Source: Agromyces ramosus
GTDB taxonomy: Bacteria; Actinomycetota; Actinomycetes; Actinomycetales; Microbacteriaceae
NCBI RefSeq assembly: GCF_030817175.1
Contig: NZ_JAUSYY010000001.1
Location: 3,224,001 to 3,288,000 of the forward strand
DNA: 64,000 bases
Direction of reading: 5' to 3'
A program made the translations under genes and the position numbers. How positions within the stretch are numbered: the stretch's first letter is position 1; each line of letters begins with the position of its first letter. Shown here one piece after another: positions 8,976 to 20,022 of this stretch. The notes below the pieces were generated by a model. The model did no database searches. It was not told the origin of the DNA and saw only the letters and a program-made list of their open reading frames with translations.

Positions 8976-9656
8976 ATGACTCCACGCGTACTCGTCGTCG
9001 ACGACGACACGGCCCTCGCCGAGATGATCGGCATCGTGCTGCGCACCGAGGGGTTCGACCCCGTCTTCTGCGCCGACGGCACCGGAGCGCTCGCCGCGTT
9101 CCGTGACGCGAAGCCCGACCTCGTGCTCCTCGACCTGATGCTGCCCGGCGTCGACGGCATCGAGGTGTGCGGTCGCATCCGCGCCGAGTCCGGCACGCCG
9201 ATCATCATGCTCACCGCGAGAACCGACACCACCGATGTGGTGAAGGGGCTCGAGTCGGGCGCCGACGACTACATGGTCAAGCCGTTCAACCCGAAAGAGC
9301 TCGTCGCCCGCATCCGCACGCGGCTCCGGCCTGCGCCCGACCCCGTCGTCGACACCCTCGGCATCGGCGACCTCACGATCGACGCCGCCGGGCACGAGGT
9401 GCGGCGCGGCGAGACGCGCATCAACCTCACCCCGCTCGAGTTCGACCTACTGCTGACGCTCGCCTCGAAGCCGCAGCAGGTGTTCACACGCGAGATGCTG
9501 CTCGAGCAGGTATGGGGCTACCACTACAAGGCCGACACCAGGCTCGTGAACGTGCACGTGCAGCGGCTGCGCGCGAAGGTCGAGCACGACCCCGACAACC
9601 CGCGCATCGTCATGACCGTGCGCGGCGTCGGCTATCGGGCCGGCGCCACCACCTAG
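8976..9656 (+). CDS. mtrA: DNA-binding response regulator MtrA
   Basis: A 226-residue OmpR-type regulator. The receiver domain (1-120) has the acidic pair Asp9/Asp10, the phospho-acceptor Asp53 in LLDLMLPGVDG, Thr80 and Lys102 (VKPF). A winged helix-turn-helix follows (about 130-226, ending RLRAKVEHDPDNPRIVMTVRGVGYR). MtrA controls cell division, envelope homeostasis and osmotic responses in actinobacteria. It is followed after 8 bases by its kinase gene mtrB and then lpqB, the conserved operon. The protein is near-identical in style to mycobacterial MtrA, so the assignment is firm. Confidence 0.97.
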   Translation: MTPRVLVVDDDTALAEMIGIVLRTEGFDPVFCADGTGALAAFRDAKPDLVLLDLMLPGVDGIEVCGRIRAESGTPIIMLTARTDTTDVVKGLESGADDYMVKPFNPKELVARIRTRLRPAPDPVVDTLGIGDLTIDAAGHEVRRGETRINLTPLEFDLLLTLASKPQQVFTREMLLEQVWGYHYKADTRLVNVHVQRLRAKVEHDPDNPRIVMTVRGVGYRAGATT

Positions 9657-9664
9657 GACGACGG

Positions 9665-11344
9665 ATGTCAGCGGCAGAGGCCCCGGCGCGCTTCATGGCC
9701 GGTTCGTGGCGCGAGCTGCCGCGACGGCTGGCTGCGCTCTGGCGCCGTTCGCTGCAGTTCCGCACCGTCATCATCACGCTCGCGCTCTCGTCGCTCGCGA
9801 TCTTCGTCATCGGGCTCTACATCTCGTTCAGCATCGCCTCGAACCTGTTCCAGTCGCAGCTCGACGACGTGCTCGATCGGTCGAACGACGCGACCGGCGC
9901 GGCGCAGAGCATCCTGAGTGCCTCCAACGCCGCCGATCGCGCCGCACTGCAGAGCCTCATGGCCTCGACCGTGGCCACCGTGCAGAGCGTCTCGGGCAGC
10001 AATGCGATCGCCTACTTCCGCGCACCCGGCGAGCAGGCGGTCACGATCGCCCCGCCCGGCCAGATCGCGCCGTCGCTCGGCGACGGCGTGATCACGCCCG
10101 AGCTGCGCGAGCGCGTGCAGCAGAACGAGGGCGAGCAGTTCTGGCAATCGGTCTCGCTCGCGAACCGCGACGGCGGAACCGACCCAGGGGTCGTCGTCGG
10201 CAGCAGCCTCGAGGTGCCTGCCGCCGGCCGCTACGAGCTCTACATCGGCTACAACTTCGCCGACGCCCAGGAGACGCTCGCGTTCATGCAGCTCATCGGC
10301 CTCGTCGGGGCCGCCGCCCTCCTCGTGCTCCTCAGTGCGATCACCCTCCTCGTGGTGCGCTGGGTGATCGAGCCGATCCGAACGGTCGCGGCCACGAGCC
10401 GCCGGCTCGCGTCGGGCGACCTCGGGGTGCGCATGCCATCGAAGGGCGAAGACGAGCTGGCCACGCTCGCCGCCTCGTTCAACGGCATGGCCGACAGCCT
10501 GCAGGCGCGAATCCGCGAGCTCGCCGAGCTCTCGGTGATGCAGCAGCGCTTCGTCTCCGACGTCTCGCACGAATTGCGCACCCCGCTCACGACCATCCGG
10601 CTCGCGGGCGACGTGCTCTACGGGCAGCGCGACGACTTCTCCGGCCCGACCTCTCGCACGGTCGAGCTCCTGCACACCCAGACCGACCGGTTCGAGACGC
10701 TGCTCGCCGACCTCCTCGAGATCAGCCGGTACGACGCCGGCTCGATCGAGCTCACCAAGGAGCCGACGAACCTCGTGCACCTCGCGGGCGACGCCATCGA
10801 GTCGATGCACGAGCTCGCCCGTGAGCGCGGCAGCGAGCTGCGCCTCGTCGCGCCCGGCGGCCACCTCGACGCCGACGTCGACCCGCGGCGCATCCGCCGC
10901 ATCGTGCGCAACCTCCTCGGCAACGCCATCGAGCACGGCGAGGGCCGGCCGATCGTCGTCGCCGTCGACAGCAACGAATCGGCGATCTCGCTCTCGGTGC
11001 GCGATTACGGGCTCGGCATGACCGAGGAGCAGACCGCGCGGGCGTTCGACCGGTTCTGGCGCGGCGACCCCAGTCGCATGCGAACGATCGGCGGTACCGG
11101 CCTCGGGCTCGCGATCTCGCTCGAAGACGCCGTCGCCCATGGCGGCACGCTCGACGTCTGGTCGAAGCCGGGCGCCGGCACCGTGTTCCGGCTGACGATC
11201 CCACGCACGTCGGGTGCCGCCGCCGTCGTGCCGCCGCTCCCGCTCGAGCCCGACGACATCGAGGCCACCGGGCCCCCGCCCACAGGTGTCGTCGAGGCCG
11301 TCGACCTTGCGGATGCCGCGACCGAGGGAGTGCGCGATGCGTAA
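9665..11344 (+). CDS. mtrB: Sensor histidine kinase MtrB
   Basis: A 559-residue membrane kinase. The first span is at about 35-60 and an extracytoplasmic sensor region covers about 60-205. The second span (about 210-235) is followed by a HAMP linker (VRWVIEPIRTVAATSRRLASG). The dimerisation domain carries the phospho-accepting His at about residue 302 (VSDVSHELRTPLTTIR). The ATP-binding domain shows N box NLLGNAIEHGEG, DYGLGM and GGTGLGLAISLED. It phosphorylates MtrA. Its stop overlaps the start of lpqB by 8 bases, so the membrane lipoprotein is co-translated; LpqB is known to modulate MtrB in other actinobacteria. Confidence 0.97.
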   Translation: MSAAEAPARFMAGSWRELPRRLAALWRRSLQFRTVIITLALSSLAIFVIGLYISFSIASNLFQSQLDDVLDRSNDATGAAQSILSASNAADRAALQSLMASTVATVQSVSGSNAIAYFRAPGEQAVTIAPPGQIAPSLGDGVITPELRERVQQNEGEQFWQSVSLANRDGGTDPGVVVGSSLEVPAAGRYELYIGYNFADAQETLAFMQLIGLVGAAALLVLLSAITLLVVRWVIEPIRTVAATSRRLASGDLGVRMPSKGEDELATLAASFNGMADSLQARIRELAELSVMQQRFVSDVSHELRTPLTTIRLAGDVLYGQRDDFSGPTSRTVELLHTQTDRFETLLADLLEISRYDAGSIELTKEPTNLVHLAGDAIESMHELARERGSELRLVAPGGHLDADVDPRRIRRIVRNLLGNAIEHGEGRPIVVAVDSNESAISLSVRDYGLGMTEEQTARAFDRFWRGDPSRMRTIGGTGLGLAISLEDAVAHGGTLDVWSKPGAGTVFRLTIPRTSGAAAVVPPLPLEPDDIEATGPPPTGVVEAVDLADAATEGVRDA

Positions 11345-13019
11345 GCCCGTGCTCGCAGCCGTCGCGGTGCTCGTCACGCTCGCCGCACTGCTCGCCGGGT
11401 GCGCCGCGATCCCGAGCTCCGGTTCGGTGAATGCGGGCAAGCAGCCGGGGCTCGAGGAACCTCCCGAGCTCGATGCCATCGTCGCCGGCCCGGAGAAGGG
11501 CTACACACAGGAGCAGATCCTGCAGGGATTCCTCGACGCGGCGGCGAGCTCGCGCGACAACTACCAGATCGCGCAGCGGTACCTCACGCCGGCCTTCGCC
11601 GACGAGTGGGCGGCCGGGCTGCCCGCCGCGACGATCGATTCGCCGAGTGATCGCGACCTCGAACCCGTCGATGACACGACTTGGCAGGTGGAGGCGACCC
11701 CGGTCGCATCGCTCACCGCGGCCGGACAGTACGACGTCCAGGACTCGAGCGCACCGATCGCGCTGACGTACGGCTTCGAGCAGGTCGAGGGGGAGTGGCG
11801 CATCTCATTGGCGCCGCCGGGGCTCCTCATCGACGAGACGACGTTCAGCCAGGTGTTCCGACAGCACTCCCTGTACTTCTTCGACCCCGAGTACGAGTAC
11901 CTCGTGCCCGACCTGCGGTGGTTCGCCGGGCGCGACTCGGTGCAGACGAGCATCGTGAACGCCCTCATCGCCGGCCCGGTCGACTGGCTCGAGCCGGGGG
12001 TCGTCTCGGCATTCCCCGAAGGCGTCCAGCTCGACCCCGCCTCCGTGCCGGTCGCCGGTCGTGAAGCGAGTGTGAACCTGGCGGGAGCGGCATTCGACGA
12101 CCTCGTCTCCGTGCAGCGCATGCACCTCCAGCTGGAAGCGAGCCTCGGATCGGTGCGCAGCATCGAGAACGTCGCACTCTCCCTCGGGGGTGCCCGACAG
12201 GACGTGCCCGACCTCGCGAGCCCGCCCGTGCTGAATCCCCCGGTCGATCGGCGGCCGGTGGTCTTCGACGGTGAGGCATTCGGGCACCTCGCGACCTCGG
12301 GAGAGGGCATCGAACCGATTCCCGGCCTGTCGCCGCAGATCGCGGAGCTTGCGCCGACCGGGGTCGCGCTCGGCCCGGCCGGCGAGTCCGCGGCGGTCCG
12401 CTCCGCCGGGGGCGTCTCGCTCGTGCGGGTCGACGAGGAGCCGAAGGCGCTCGATCCGCGCTCGAACCTCGTCGTGCCCGCCATCGATGTCCACGGTGGG
12501 GTGTGGTCGGTGCCGGCCGATTCGCCCGGCGAGCTCGTCTGGTACCCGTCTGAGGGCGAGGCGAAGCCGATGGGCGCCCCGTGGTCGGGCACCTCGATCG
12601 CGGCGCTCGAGGTGTCGCGCGACGGCACGCGCATCGCCGCGATCCTCGGTGATGGAGCGCGCACGCACTTCATGGCCGTAGCGGTCGAGCGCGACGCCGA
12701 CGGTGTTCCGGTCGCGCTCGGCACCGTCACCCTCCGGCTCGCCGACATCGCCGGCACCCCGCTCGACGTCGCGTGGCTCGACTCGAGCACCGTCGCCTCG
12801 CTCACGGCGCTGCCGGGTGGCGGCACTCGCGTGATCACCCAAGACCTCGGCGGTAGATCCGACATCACGCAGGGGCCCGAGGGCGGGGAGGCGCTCGACG
12901 GCGGCAACGGCGACGTCAGGGTGCTGACGTCCGCCGACGAGCTCTATGCGCGCAGCGGAGTGGGCTGGCAGGTCCGGGCGAGCGGCATCAGGCTGGTCGC
13001 GGCGCAACAGCCGCGCTGA
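11337..13019 (+). CDS. lpqB: Lipoprotein LpqB
   Basis: A 560-residue exported lipoprotein. The signal peptide ends in a lipobox with Cys22 (LAALLAGC). The mature part has a GerMN-like domain (about 200-300, with LIAGPVDWLEPGVVSAFP) and then a beta-propeller-like LpqB domain to the C-terminus. LpqB binds the extracellular side of MtrB and tunes its activity, linking the system to envelope state and division. The ATG lies inside the end of mtrB, which supports translational coupling. No ribosome binding site anomaly is seen. Confidence 0.95.
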   Translation: MRKPVLAAVAVLVTLAALLAGCAAIPSSGSVNAGKQPGLEEPPELDAIVAGPEKGYTQEQILQGFLDAAASSRDNYQIAQRYLTPAFADEWAAGLPAATIDSPSDRDLEPVDDTTWQVEATPVASLTAAGQYDVQDSSAPIALTYGFEQVEGEWRISLAPPGLLIDETTFSQVFRQHSLYFFDPEYEYLVPDLRWFAGRDSVQTSIVNALIAGPVDWLEPGVVSAFPEGVQLDPASVPVAGREASVNLAGAAFDDLVSVQRMHLQLEASLGSVRSIENVALSLGGARQDVPDLASPPVLNPPVDRRPVVFDGEAFGHLATSGEGIEPIPGLSPQIAELAPTGVALGPAGESAAVRSAGGVSLVRVDEEPKALDPRSNLVVPAIDVHGGVWSVPADSPGELVWYPSEGEAKPMGAPWSGTSIAALEVSRDGTRIAAILGDGARTHFMAVAVERDADGVPVALGTVTLRLADIAGTPLDVAWLDSSTVASLTALPGGGTRVITQDLGGRSDITQGPEGGEALDGGNGDVRVLTSADELYARSGVGWQVRASGIRLVAAQQPR

Positions 13020-13114
13020 CCTCACCTGTCCTCTACACCCGTTCCGGTCGGCGAGCCGGCTCCGGCTTCGAACTCGGTCGACGAGCGTCGCGTCGCCGCT
13101 GCAAGGGTGGCGGT

Positions 13115-13930
13115 ATGCCGCGCCCCGACCGCCGCCCGTTCCCGTTCCCGTTCCGGTTCCCGTTCGTCCCCAACCTCGAGCGTCTCGGCCGGGTCTCCGT
13201 CGACGCCTGGCGCGATGCGCTCGCCGTGCTCTCGCCGGTGTCCTGCTCGGGCTGTGGCAGACCCGATCGCAGTGTCTGCGCCGAGTGCCTCGCACTGCTC
13301 GTGCCGGAGCCACGTCGCGTCCAGCGCCGGGCGCTCGCCGCCTGGGCCGCTCTCGAGTACGCCGGTCCGGTCGCCGCCGTCATCGGCGGCTTCAAAGACG
13401 GCGGGCGAACGGATGCCGCGGCACCCCTCGCCCGGGCGCTCCGCGGCGCCATCGCGGCGGCGATCGCCGAGGCATCCGTCACGGGGCCCCTCGAGGTCTG
13501 CACGATCCCGTCGACGGCCGCTGCGTCCCGAGCGCGTGGATACTCGCCGGTCGACGTTCTCCTCGGGCGCTGCGGCATCCGCTCGTCCCGCGTGCTCCGG
13601 CTCGCACGCGACCGCGCCGACCAAGCCGGCCTCGGCGCGGAAGCGCGGCGTGCCAACGCCGCCGGCGGCCTCGTCGCCGAACGAGACCTCGCCGGACGGC
13701 GCTTCCTGCTCGTCGACGACGTGCTGACGACGGGCTCCACGCTCGCCGAGGCGAGCCGCGCGCTCACCGCCGCAGGGGCCGACACGGCCGCCATCGCCGT
13801 GCTCGCCGAGACACCGCTGCGGTATTCACCGGCCTCAGCGTGTTCACGGGAAAGACTCCGTGACTTTGCCGGACAAGGGGGCTACGGTGGCAGGACAGGC
13901 GTGGTCGATCCACCCTTCAGACCCGGGTGA
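13115..13930 (+). CDS. comF: ComF family phosphoribosyltransferase-like protein
   Basis: A 271-residue protein with an N-terminal Cys pair region (SCSGCGRPDRSVCAECL, a four-Cys zinc-knuckle type) and a C-terminal phosphoribosyltransferase fold. The PRPP loop is FLLVDDVLTTGSTL. ComF proteins are needed for DNA uptake in competent bacteria, but they are also widespread in actinobacteria without known competence, where the role is unclear. The first 25 residues are a Pro/Phe/Arg-rich stretch (RPFPFPFRFPF) unlike the family and may be dispensable. The last 20 residues overlap the presumed hpf promoter. Position between lpqB and hpf matches mycobacteria. Confidence 0.88.
   Translation: MPRPDRRPFPFPFRFPFVPNLERLGRVSVDAWRDALAVLSPVSCSGCGRPDRSVCAECLALLVPEPRRVQRRALAAWAALEYAGPVAAVIGGFKDGGRTDAAAPLARALRGAIAAAIAEASVTGPLEVCTIPSTAAASRARGYSPVDVLLGRCGIRSSRVLRLARDRADQAGLGAEARRANAAGGLVAERDLAGRRFLLVDDVLTTGSTLAEASRALTAAGADTAAIAVLAETPLRYSPASACSRERLRDFAGQGGYGGRTGVVDPPFRPG
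13861..13888 (+). promoter_or_regulatory. Putative hpf promoter inside the comF 3' end
   Basis: TGACTT (13861-13866), a 16-base spacer and TACGGT (13883-13888) predict a transcript start near 13895, upstream of the AGATGGAGG ribosome binding site of hpf. It would let hpf be expressed apart from comF. Confidence 0.45.
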
Positions 13931-13953
13931 CACGCCGGTAGATGGAGGTCGTC

Positions 13954-14667
13954 ATGGAACTGAACATCGTCGGACGAAACCTGGGAATCACTGATCGGTT
14001 CCGCGCGTACGCGGCCGAGAAATCAGAGAAGGTCACGAACCTGACCGACCGGGCCATGTCTCTCGACGTGAAGCTCAGTCGCCACCATGAGACGAACGGA
14101 AATGCCGGTCCCGATCGGGTGGAACTCACGCTCGTCGGCAAGGGCCCGCTCGTCCGTGCTGAGGCGGATGGCTCCGACAAGTACGCGGCGTTCGACGTCG
14201 CGCTCGGCCGATTGCTCGAACGCATCCGCCGCGCGAAAGATCGCCGCAAGGTCCATCGGGGCAGCAAGCGCCGGCCCACCTCCCTTCGTGAGGCGACCGA
14301 GCTCGGGTTCTCCGAGGTCGGCGTGCAGGCGGCGCCCTCCGAGGTGCTCGAGCGGGTTCGCACGGGGAGCATCCCCGTCGTCACCGACGCCGACGCCGAG
14401 GCCGCGGCGAACGACGAAGACGACGTGTACTGCCCGGTCGTCATCCGCCGCAAGGTCTTCGCGTCCACCCCGATGACCGTCGACGATGCGCTCTATTACA
14501 TGGAGCTCGTCGGACACGACTTCTACCTCTTCGTCGATGCCGAGAGCGGCCGGCCGAGCGTCGTCTACCGCCGCAAGGGCTGGGACTACGGTCTCATCGG
14601 CCTTGACGACCGCGCCGACGAGGCGCCCGCCGAATCGCGAGAACCACTGCAGCACGCCGCCGTCTGA
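13954..14667 (+). CDS. hpf: Ribosome hibernation promoting factor, long form
   Basis: A 237-residue long-form HPF. The N-terminal ribosome-binding domain (about 1-110) matches the RaiA/YfiA fold (NIVGRNLGITDRFRAYAAEK and KYAAFDVALGRLLERIRR). The C-terminal domain (about 150-215) is the dimerisation module (KVFASTPMTVDDALYYMELVGHDFYLF). It binds the 30S decoding centre in stationary phase and pairs ribosomes into inactive 100S dimers. The ATG at 13954 is preferred over the in-frame ATG 12 bases earlier because GGAGG ends 4 bases before it. A strong terminator follows. Confidence 0.95.
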   Translation: MELNIVGRNLGITDRFRAYAAEKSEKVTNLTDRAMSLDVKLSRHHETNGNAGPDRVELTLVGKGPLVRAEADGSDKYAAFDVALGRLLERIRRAKDRRKVHRGSKRRPTSLREATELGFSEVGVQAAPSEVLERVRTGSIPVVTDADAEAAANDEDDVYCPVVIRRKVFASTPMTVDDALYYMELVGHDFYLFVDAESGRPSVVYRRKGWDYGLIGLDDRADEAPAESREPLQHAAV

Positions 14668-14676
14668 GTTCTGACG

Positions 14677-14712
14677 CCGAGCCCGTCGGGGCAACTGCCT
14701 CGACGGGCTCGG
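14677..14712 (+). terminator. hpf terminator hairpin
   Basis: A perfect 12-base stem (CCGAGCCCGTCG at 14677-14688 with its complement at 14701-14712), extended inside by GGCA/TGCC, directly after hpf and before secA. No U-tract. Confidence 0.75.
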
Positions 14713-14828
14713 AGCGCCCGGTTCGTTCCCCGCTAGCATGGCTATGATGGCCGTTCGTACGGCGACATCGAGCGTGCCCGGGGTTCGACCCGAAGTACCC
14801 GGCGCCCGACGACTACAGGAGAACATTC

Positions 14829-17615
<2,787 letters not shown>

Positions 17616-17622
17616 TCTCGGC

Positions 17623-17654
17623 TCGGGCGCCGTGGTTCGGATCGCGGCGCCCGA
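17623..17654 (+). terminator. secA terminator hairpin
   Basis: Arms TCGGGCGCCG (17623-17632) and CGGCGCCCGA (17645-17654) around a 12-base loop, just after secA and 3' of the convergent Rv3235-family gene. Confidence 0.65.
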
Positions 17655-17717
17655 ACGGTCACCCGGTGTGTAGTGAGTGAATCATGCGCCGGGTGGGAAC
17701 CGCGGGGGTGATCGGGC

Positions 17718-18170
17718 TCAGAGCACCCCGATGGCGCTCGCGCGCCAGCGCTGGTCGAAGCCCTCGAGGCGGATGGCGACAGCGCGCGATCGCGCGCGCT
17801 GGTGCACCATCACGACAGCCTCGACGACCCCGTCGGCCGGCTCGCTGATCGTGACCCGGCCGAGCGAGAAGATCGGCCGCTGCGGGCTCTGACCTTTCAC
17901 TCGGCGTGCGCGGGCGGCGAGGACGACCCGCTTCGACAGACCCCGATAGACGTCGTCGTTGACCCAACGAGCGAGCTGCTCGAGGTCACGAGCGCCGGCG
18001 AGGGCCTCGATCACGCAATGCGTGAGGTTGCGCAGGAGTGGTTCGGGATCGGGAAGCTCGTTGCGCTTGGCGGGCTGGCGCCCGAAGTACTCGTCGTCAT
18101 CGTCGAGGAAACGCGCGGCGGGCGTGCGGACCACGGCCGGGCTCACGGCGAGGGCTTCGCGTGCGGTCAT
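17718..18170 (-). CDS. Rv3235 family conserved protein
   Basis: A 150-residue soluble protein of the actinobacterial Rv3235/DUF6459 type. A disordered N-terminal third is followed by a conserved C-terminal module (NLTHCVIEALAGARDLEQLARWVNDDVY, quoted here only by position about 50-78) ending with RWRASAIGVL. No catalytic motif is visible and the function is unknown. Its position next to secA is conserved in mycobacteria. Two adjacent ATG codons occur; the second (18170) is chosen because GGAG lies 5 bases upstream of it. It is driven by a near-consensus promoter at 18255-18283 with a GC-rich hairpin in its leader. Confidence 0.8.
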   Translation of the reverse strand: MTAREALAVSPAVVRTPAARFLDDDDEYFGRQPAKRNELPDPEPLLRNLTHCVIEALAGARDLEQLARWVNDDVYRGLSKRVVLAARARRVKGQSPQRPIFSLGRVTISEPADGVVEAVVMVHQRARSRAVAIRLEGFDQRWRASAIGVL

Positions 18171-18219
18171 CATTGCTCCAGTGGGGAAGGGCTCGCCGAT
18201 CGACGATGAGGCGGCAGGA

Positions 18220-18233
18220 CCCCCAAGTGGGGG
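18220..18233 (-). repeat. Short GC hairpin in the leader of the Rv3235-family gene
   Basis: Five C, AAGT, five G on the plus strand (18220-18233) form a compact hairpin in the predicted 78-base leader, about 50 bases before the start codon. A regulatory role is possible but unsupported. Confidence 0.4.
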
Positions 18234-18254
18234 GCACCGGGGATCCTTGAGTGA

Positions 18255-18283
18255 ACCGTATTCACGGGCCGACGGCCTGTCAA
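18255..18283 (-). promoter_or_regulatory. Near-consensus promoter of the Rv3235-family gene
   Basis: On the minus strand TTGACA (18283-18278), a 17-base spacer and TACGGT (18260-18255). This is the closest match to the housekeeping consensus in the window. Predicted start near 18248. Confidence 0.7.
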
Positions 18284-18333
18284 GCGATTTCCCCGCCTGT
18301 GGAAAACCTCCGGGGACATGCACCCGGCACGGG

Positions 18334-18339
18334 TAGCGT
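18334..18339 (+). promoter_or_regulatory. -10 element, leaderless gene at 18346
   Basis: TAGCGT lies exactly 6 bases before the ATG and no ribosome binding site is present, so transcription should begin at or next to the start codon. Confidence 0.55.
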
Positions 18340-18345
18340 CGGTGC

Positions 18346-18942
18346 ATGCGGTGGGACCTCCTCTTCGGCGACCTCGAAGCGCAGCTCGACCAGGAGCAGC
18401 GCGATGAGGAGCGTGCGCTCGCCGTCGAGGAGGAGCGCCTGCGCCTTGGGCGCGTGACCCTGCGCGACCGGCTCACGGCGATGATGCGCGCCGACGCGAG
18501 CGGGACGAGCACCGTGCGCGTCGAGCTGATCGGCGGGCGCGGCGTCGCGCTCCGGCCGCTCGCATTCGGTCGCGACTGGATGAGCGCCGAGCTGGCCGAT
18601 GCCGGCCGGAGCGGCAGGCAGAGCATCGTGCCGATTGCGGCGATCGCCGCGGTGCTCCCGTTGCGTTCGCAGCTCGATCCGAGCCTCGAGCCGGTACCCG
18701 AGTCATCCGCCAGGCTCGCCGAGCGCATCGGGCTGCCGTTCGTGCTGCGCGACCTCTGCCGCCGGCGTGCGCCGGTGCGCATCACCACGCTCGACGGCGT
18801 CGCGCACGGGACCATCGACCGGGTAGCCCGTGATCACCTCGACCTGGCGTTGCACGAGCCCGGCTCACCGCGCCGCGAGCGCGAGGTGCAGGGTTACCGC
18901 ATCATCCCGCTCCCGCGAGTGCTGCTCGTCGAGTTCCGCTGA
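18346..18942 (+). CDS. Conserved hypothetical protein (198 aa)
   Basis: A soluble 198-residue protein that I do not assign to a characterised family. The first 45 residues are strongly charged and helical (EAQLDQEQRDEERALAVEEE), perhaps a coiled coil. The rest resembles a small beta-rich domain: VRVELIGGRG, then APVRITTLDGVAHGTIDRVARDHLDLALHE, an arrangement reminiscent of an LSM/Sm-like fold. That likeness is my impression only. Similar proteins occur between secA and the CpaB/CpaE-like genes in Microbacteriaceae. It appears to be leaderless. Confidence 0.75.
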   Translation: MRWDLLFGDLEAQLDQEQRDEERALAVEEERLRLGRVTLRDRLTAMMRADASGTSTVRVELIGGRGVALRPLAFGRDWMSAELADAGRSGRQSIVPIAAIAAVLPLRSQLDPSLEPVPESSARLAERIGLPFVLRDLCRRRAPVRITTLDGVAHGTIDRVARDHLDLALHEPGSPRREREVQGYRIIPLPRVLLVEFR

Positions 18943-18976
18943 CGGCGGGGCGCACCGGATGCCGCGGGCCGCGTGC

Positions 18977-19270
18977 TCAGTCGACCGGACGGATGCGCCC
19001 GTGACGTGCGCTCGCGAGCTCGGTGATGTTGGAGAACTCGCCCCCTTGCCACGCCGAGTGACGCCGCGCGTCTTCGTATTGCAGCTCGATCCAGACCTCG
19101 AGTTGCACGCGCTCGATTCGCCACGGCCCCGAGCTCCCGACTCGGATCGCCGGCAGTTCGCCCGAGCGGATGAGTCCGTCGACCGTCGCCACGTCGACAG
19201 CGAGGATCTCGGCCGCGTCGGCGAGCGTGAGGAATCGGCCGATCTCTTCGCCCGAGCCTGGAGAGGTCAT
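18977..19270 (-). CDS. Helix-turn-helix (excisionase/MerR-type) DNA-binding protein
   Basis: A 97-residue protein with one winged helix-turn-helix at about residues 11-60 (FLTLADAAEILAVDVATVDG, then IRSGELPAIRVGSSGPWRIERVQLEVWI). This is the MerR/excisionase fold (HTH_17) as in BldC-like regulators. The tail of about 35 residues is polar. No integrase or mobile element is nearby, so it is more likely a small chromosomal regulator than a phage excisionase. The start at 19270 is 6 bases after GATAAT on the minus strand, suggesting a leaderless transcript. It diverges from the SAF-domain gene, a possible target. Confidence 0.82.
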   Translation of the reverse strand: MTSPGSGEEIGRFLTLADAAEILAVDVATVDGLIRSGELPAIRVGSSGPWRIERVQLEVWIELQYEDARRHSAWQGGEFSNITELASARHGRIRPVD

Positions 19271-19276
19271 CTCTTG

Positions 19277-19282
19277 ATTATC
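19277..19282 (-). promoter_or_regulatory. -10 element of the HTH gene
   Basis: GATAAT on the minus strand, 6 bases before the start codon at 19270. Confidence 0.4.
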
Positions 19283-19388
19283 GACCTGCCGCCGGTCCCG
19301 CGCGCCGGGTGTGGATAACTTCGCTGGCTTCTCCCGGGTTCGGGTTTGATGGGTTCCGGCGCGATCGCGCCCTGACGAGAGGACACCC

Positions 19389-20021
19389 GTGATGGCACGC
19401 CGACCGGCACGCGGCGACCGCGGCGCGATGCGGCTCGACCCCCGGCTGCTCATCGGCATGGCGCTCATCGCCGGCTCCACGCTGGGCGGCTGGGCGCTCG
19501 TCACGGGGCTCGACGACGCCACCGAGGTGTACGTCGCCCGCGAGACCGTGACGCCCGGAACGACCATCGAGGCGGGAGACCTCGCCATCGCCTCCGTCCG
19601 GCTCGGCGCCAGCACGGCCGGCTACCTCCAGCCGGGCGACCTCCCCGCCCGTGGTCTCGTCGTCACACGAACGGTCGAGGGCGGTGAGCTCGTGCCCGAC
19701 TCTGCGGTCGACGAGGTCGATCGCACGGGGCTCGCCACCATCGTGGTCCCGAGCCGTGGCGCACTGCCCACGGGACTCGGGGCCGGTTCGCGCGTCGACG
19801 TCTGGACCGCGCGGCAGGTCGAGCGGGGCGGCTTCGAACCGCCTGCGGTGCTGGCTGCCGATGCGGAGGTCGCCGGCATCGTCGCGAGCGACGGCATGGT
19901 GGCATCCGAGAGCCTCTCGGTCGAACTCCTCGTTCCGCGAGAGAAGGTCGCAGCACTGCTCCAGGCCCTCGCAGCAGGCGACGCGATCGACCTCGTGCCC
20001 TCGCGCGCAGACGGGAACTGA
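19389..20021 (+). CDS. SAF domain protein, CpaB-like
   Basis: A protein of about 210 residues. One N-terminal membrane anchor (about 20-40, LLIGMALIAGSTLGGWALV) is followed by an SAF domain (about 48-110, ARETVTPGTTIEAGDL) and a CpaB-like region. CpaB/RcpC proteins belong to Flp/Tad pilus assembly, where they sit at the outer part of the envelope. No other pilus gene (secretion ATPase, TadB/C, pilin, prepilin peptidase) is present here, so the role is uncertain. GTG 19389 and ATG 19392 are both possible starts after AGAGGA. It is followed one base later by the CpaE-like gene. Confidence 0.83.
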   Translation: MMARRPARGDRGAMRLDPRLLIGMALIAGSTLGGWALVTGLDDATEVYVARETVTPGTTIEAGDLAIASVRLGASTAGYLQPGDLPARGLVVTRTVEGGELVPDSAVDEVDRTGLATIVVPSRGALPTGLGAGSRVDVWTARQVERGGFEPPAVLAADAEVAGIVASDGMVASESLSVELLVPREKVAALLQALAAGDAIDLVPSRADGN

Positions 20022-20022
20022 G

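Noticed and set aside
18977..19270. Phage excisionase suggesting an integrated element
   Set aside because: No integrase, att repeat, tRNA or composition change is nearby; small HTH_17 proteins are common chromosomal regulators.
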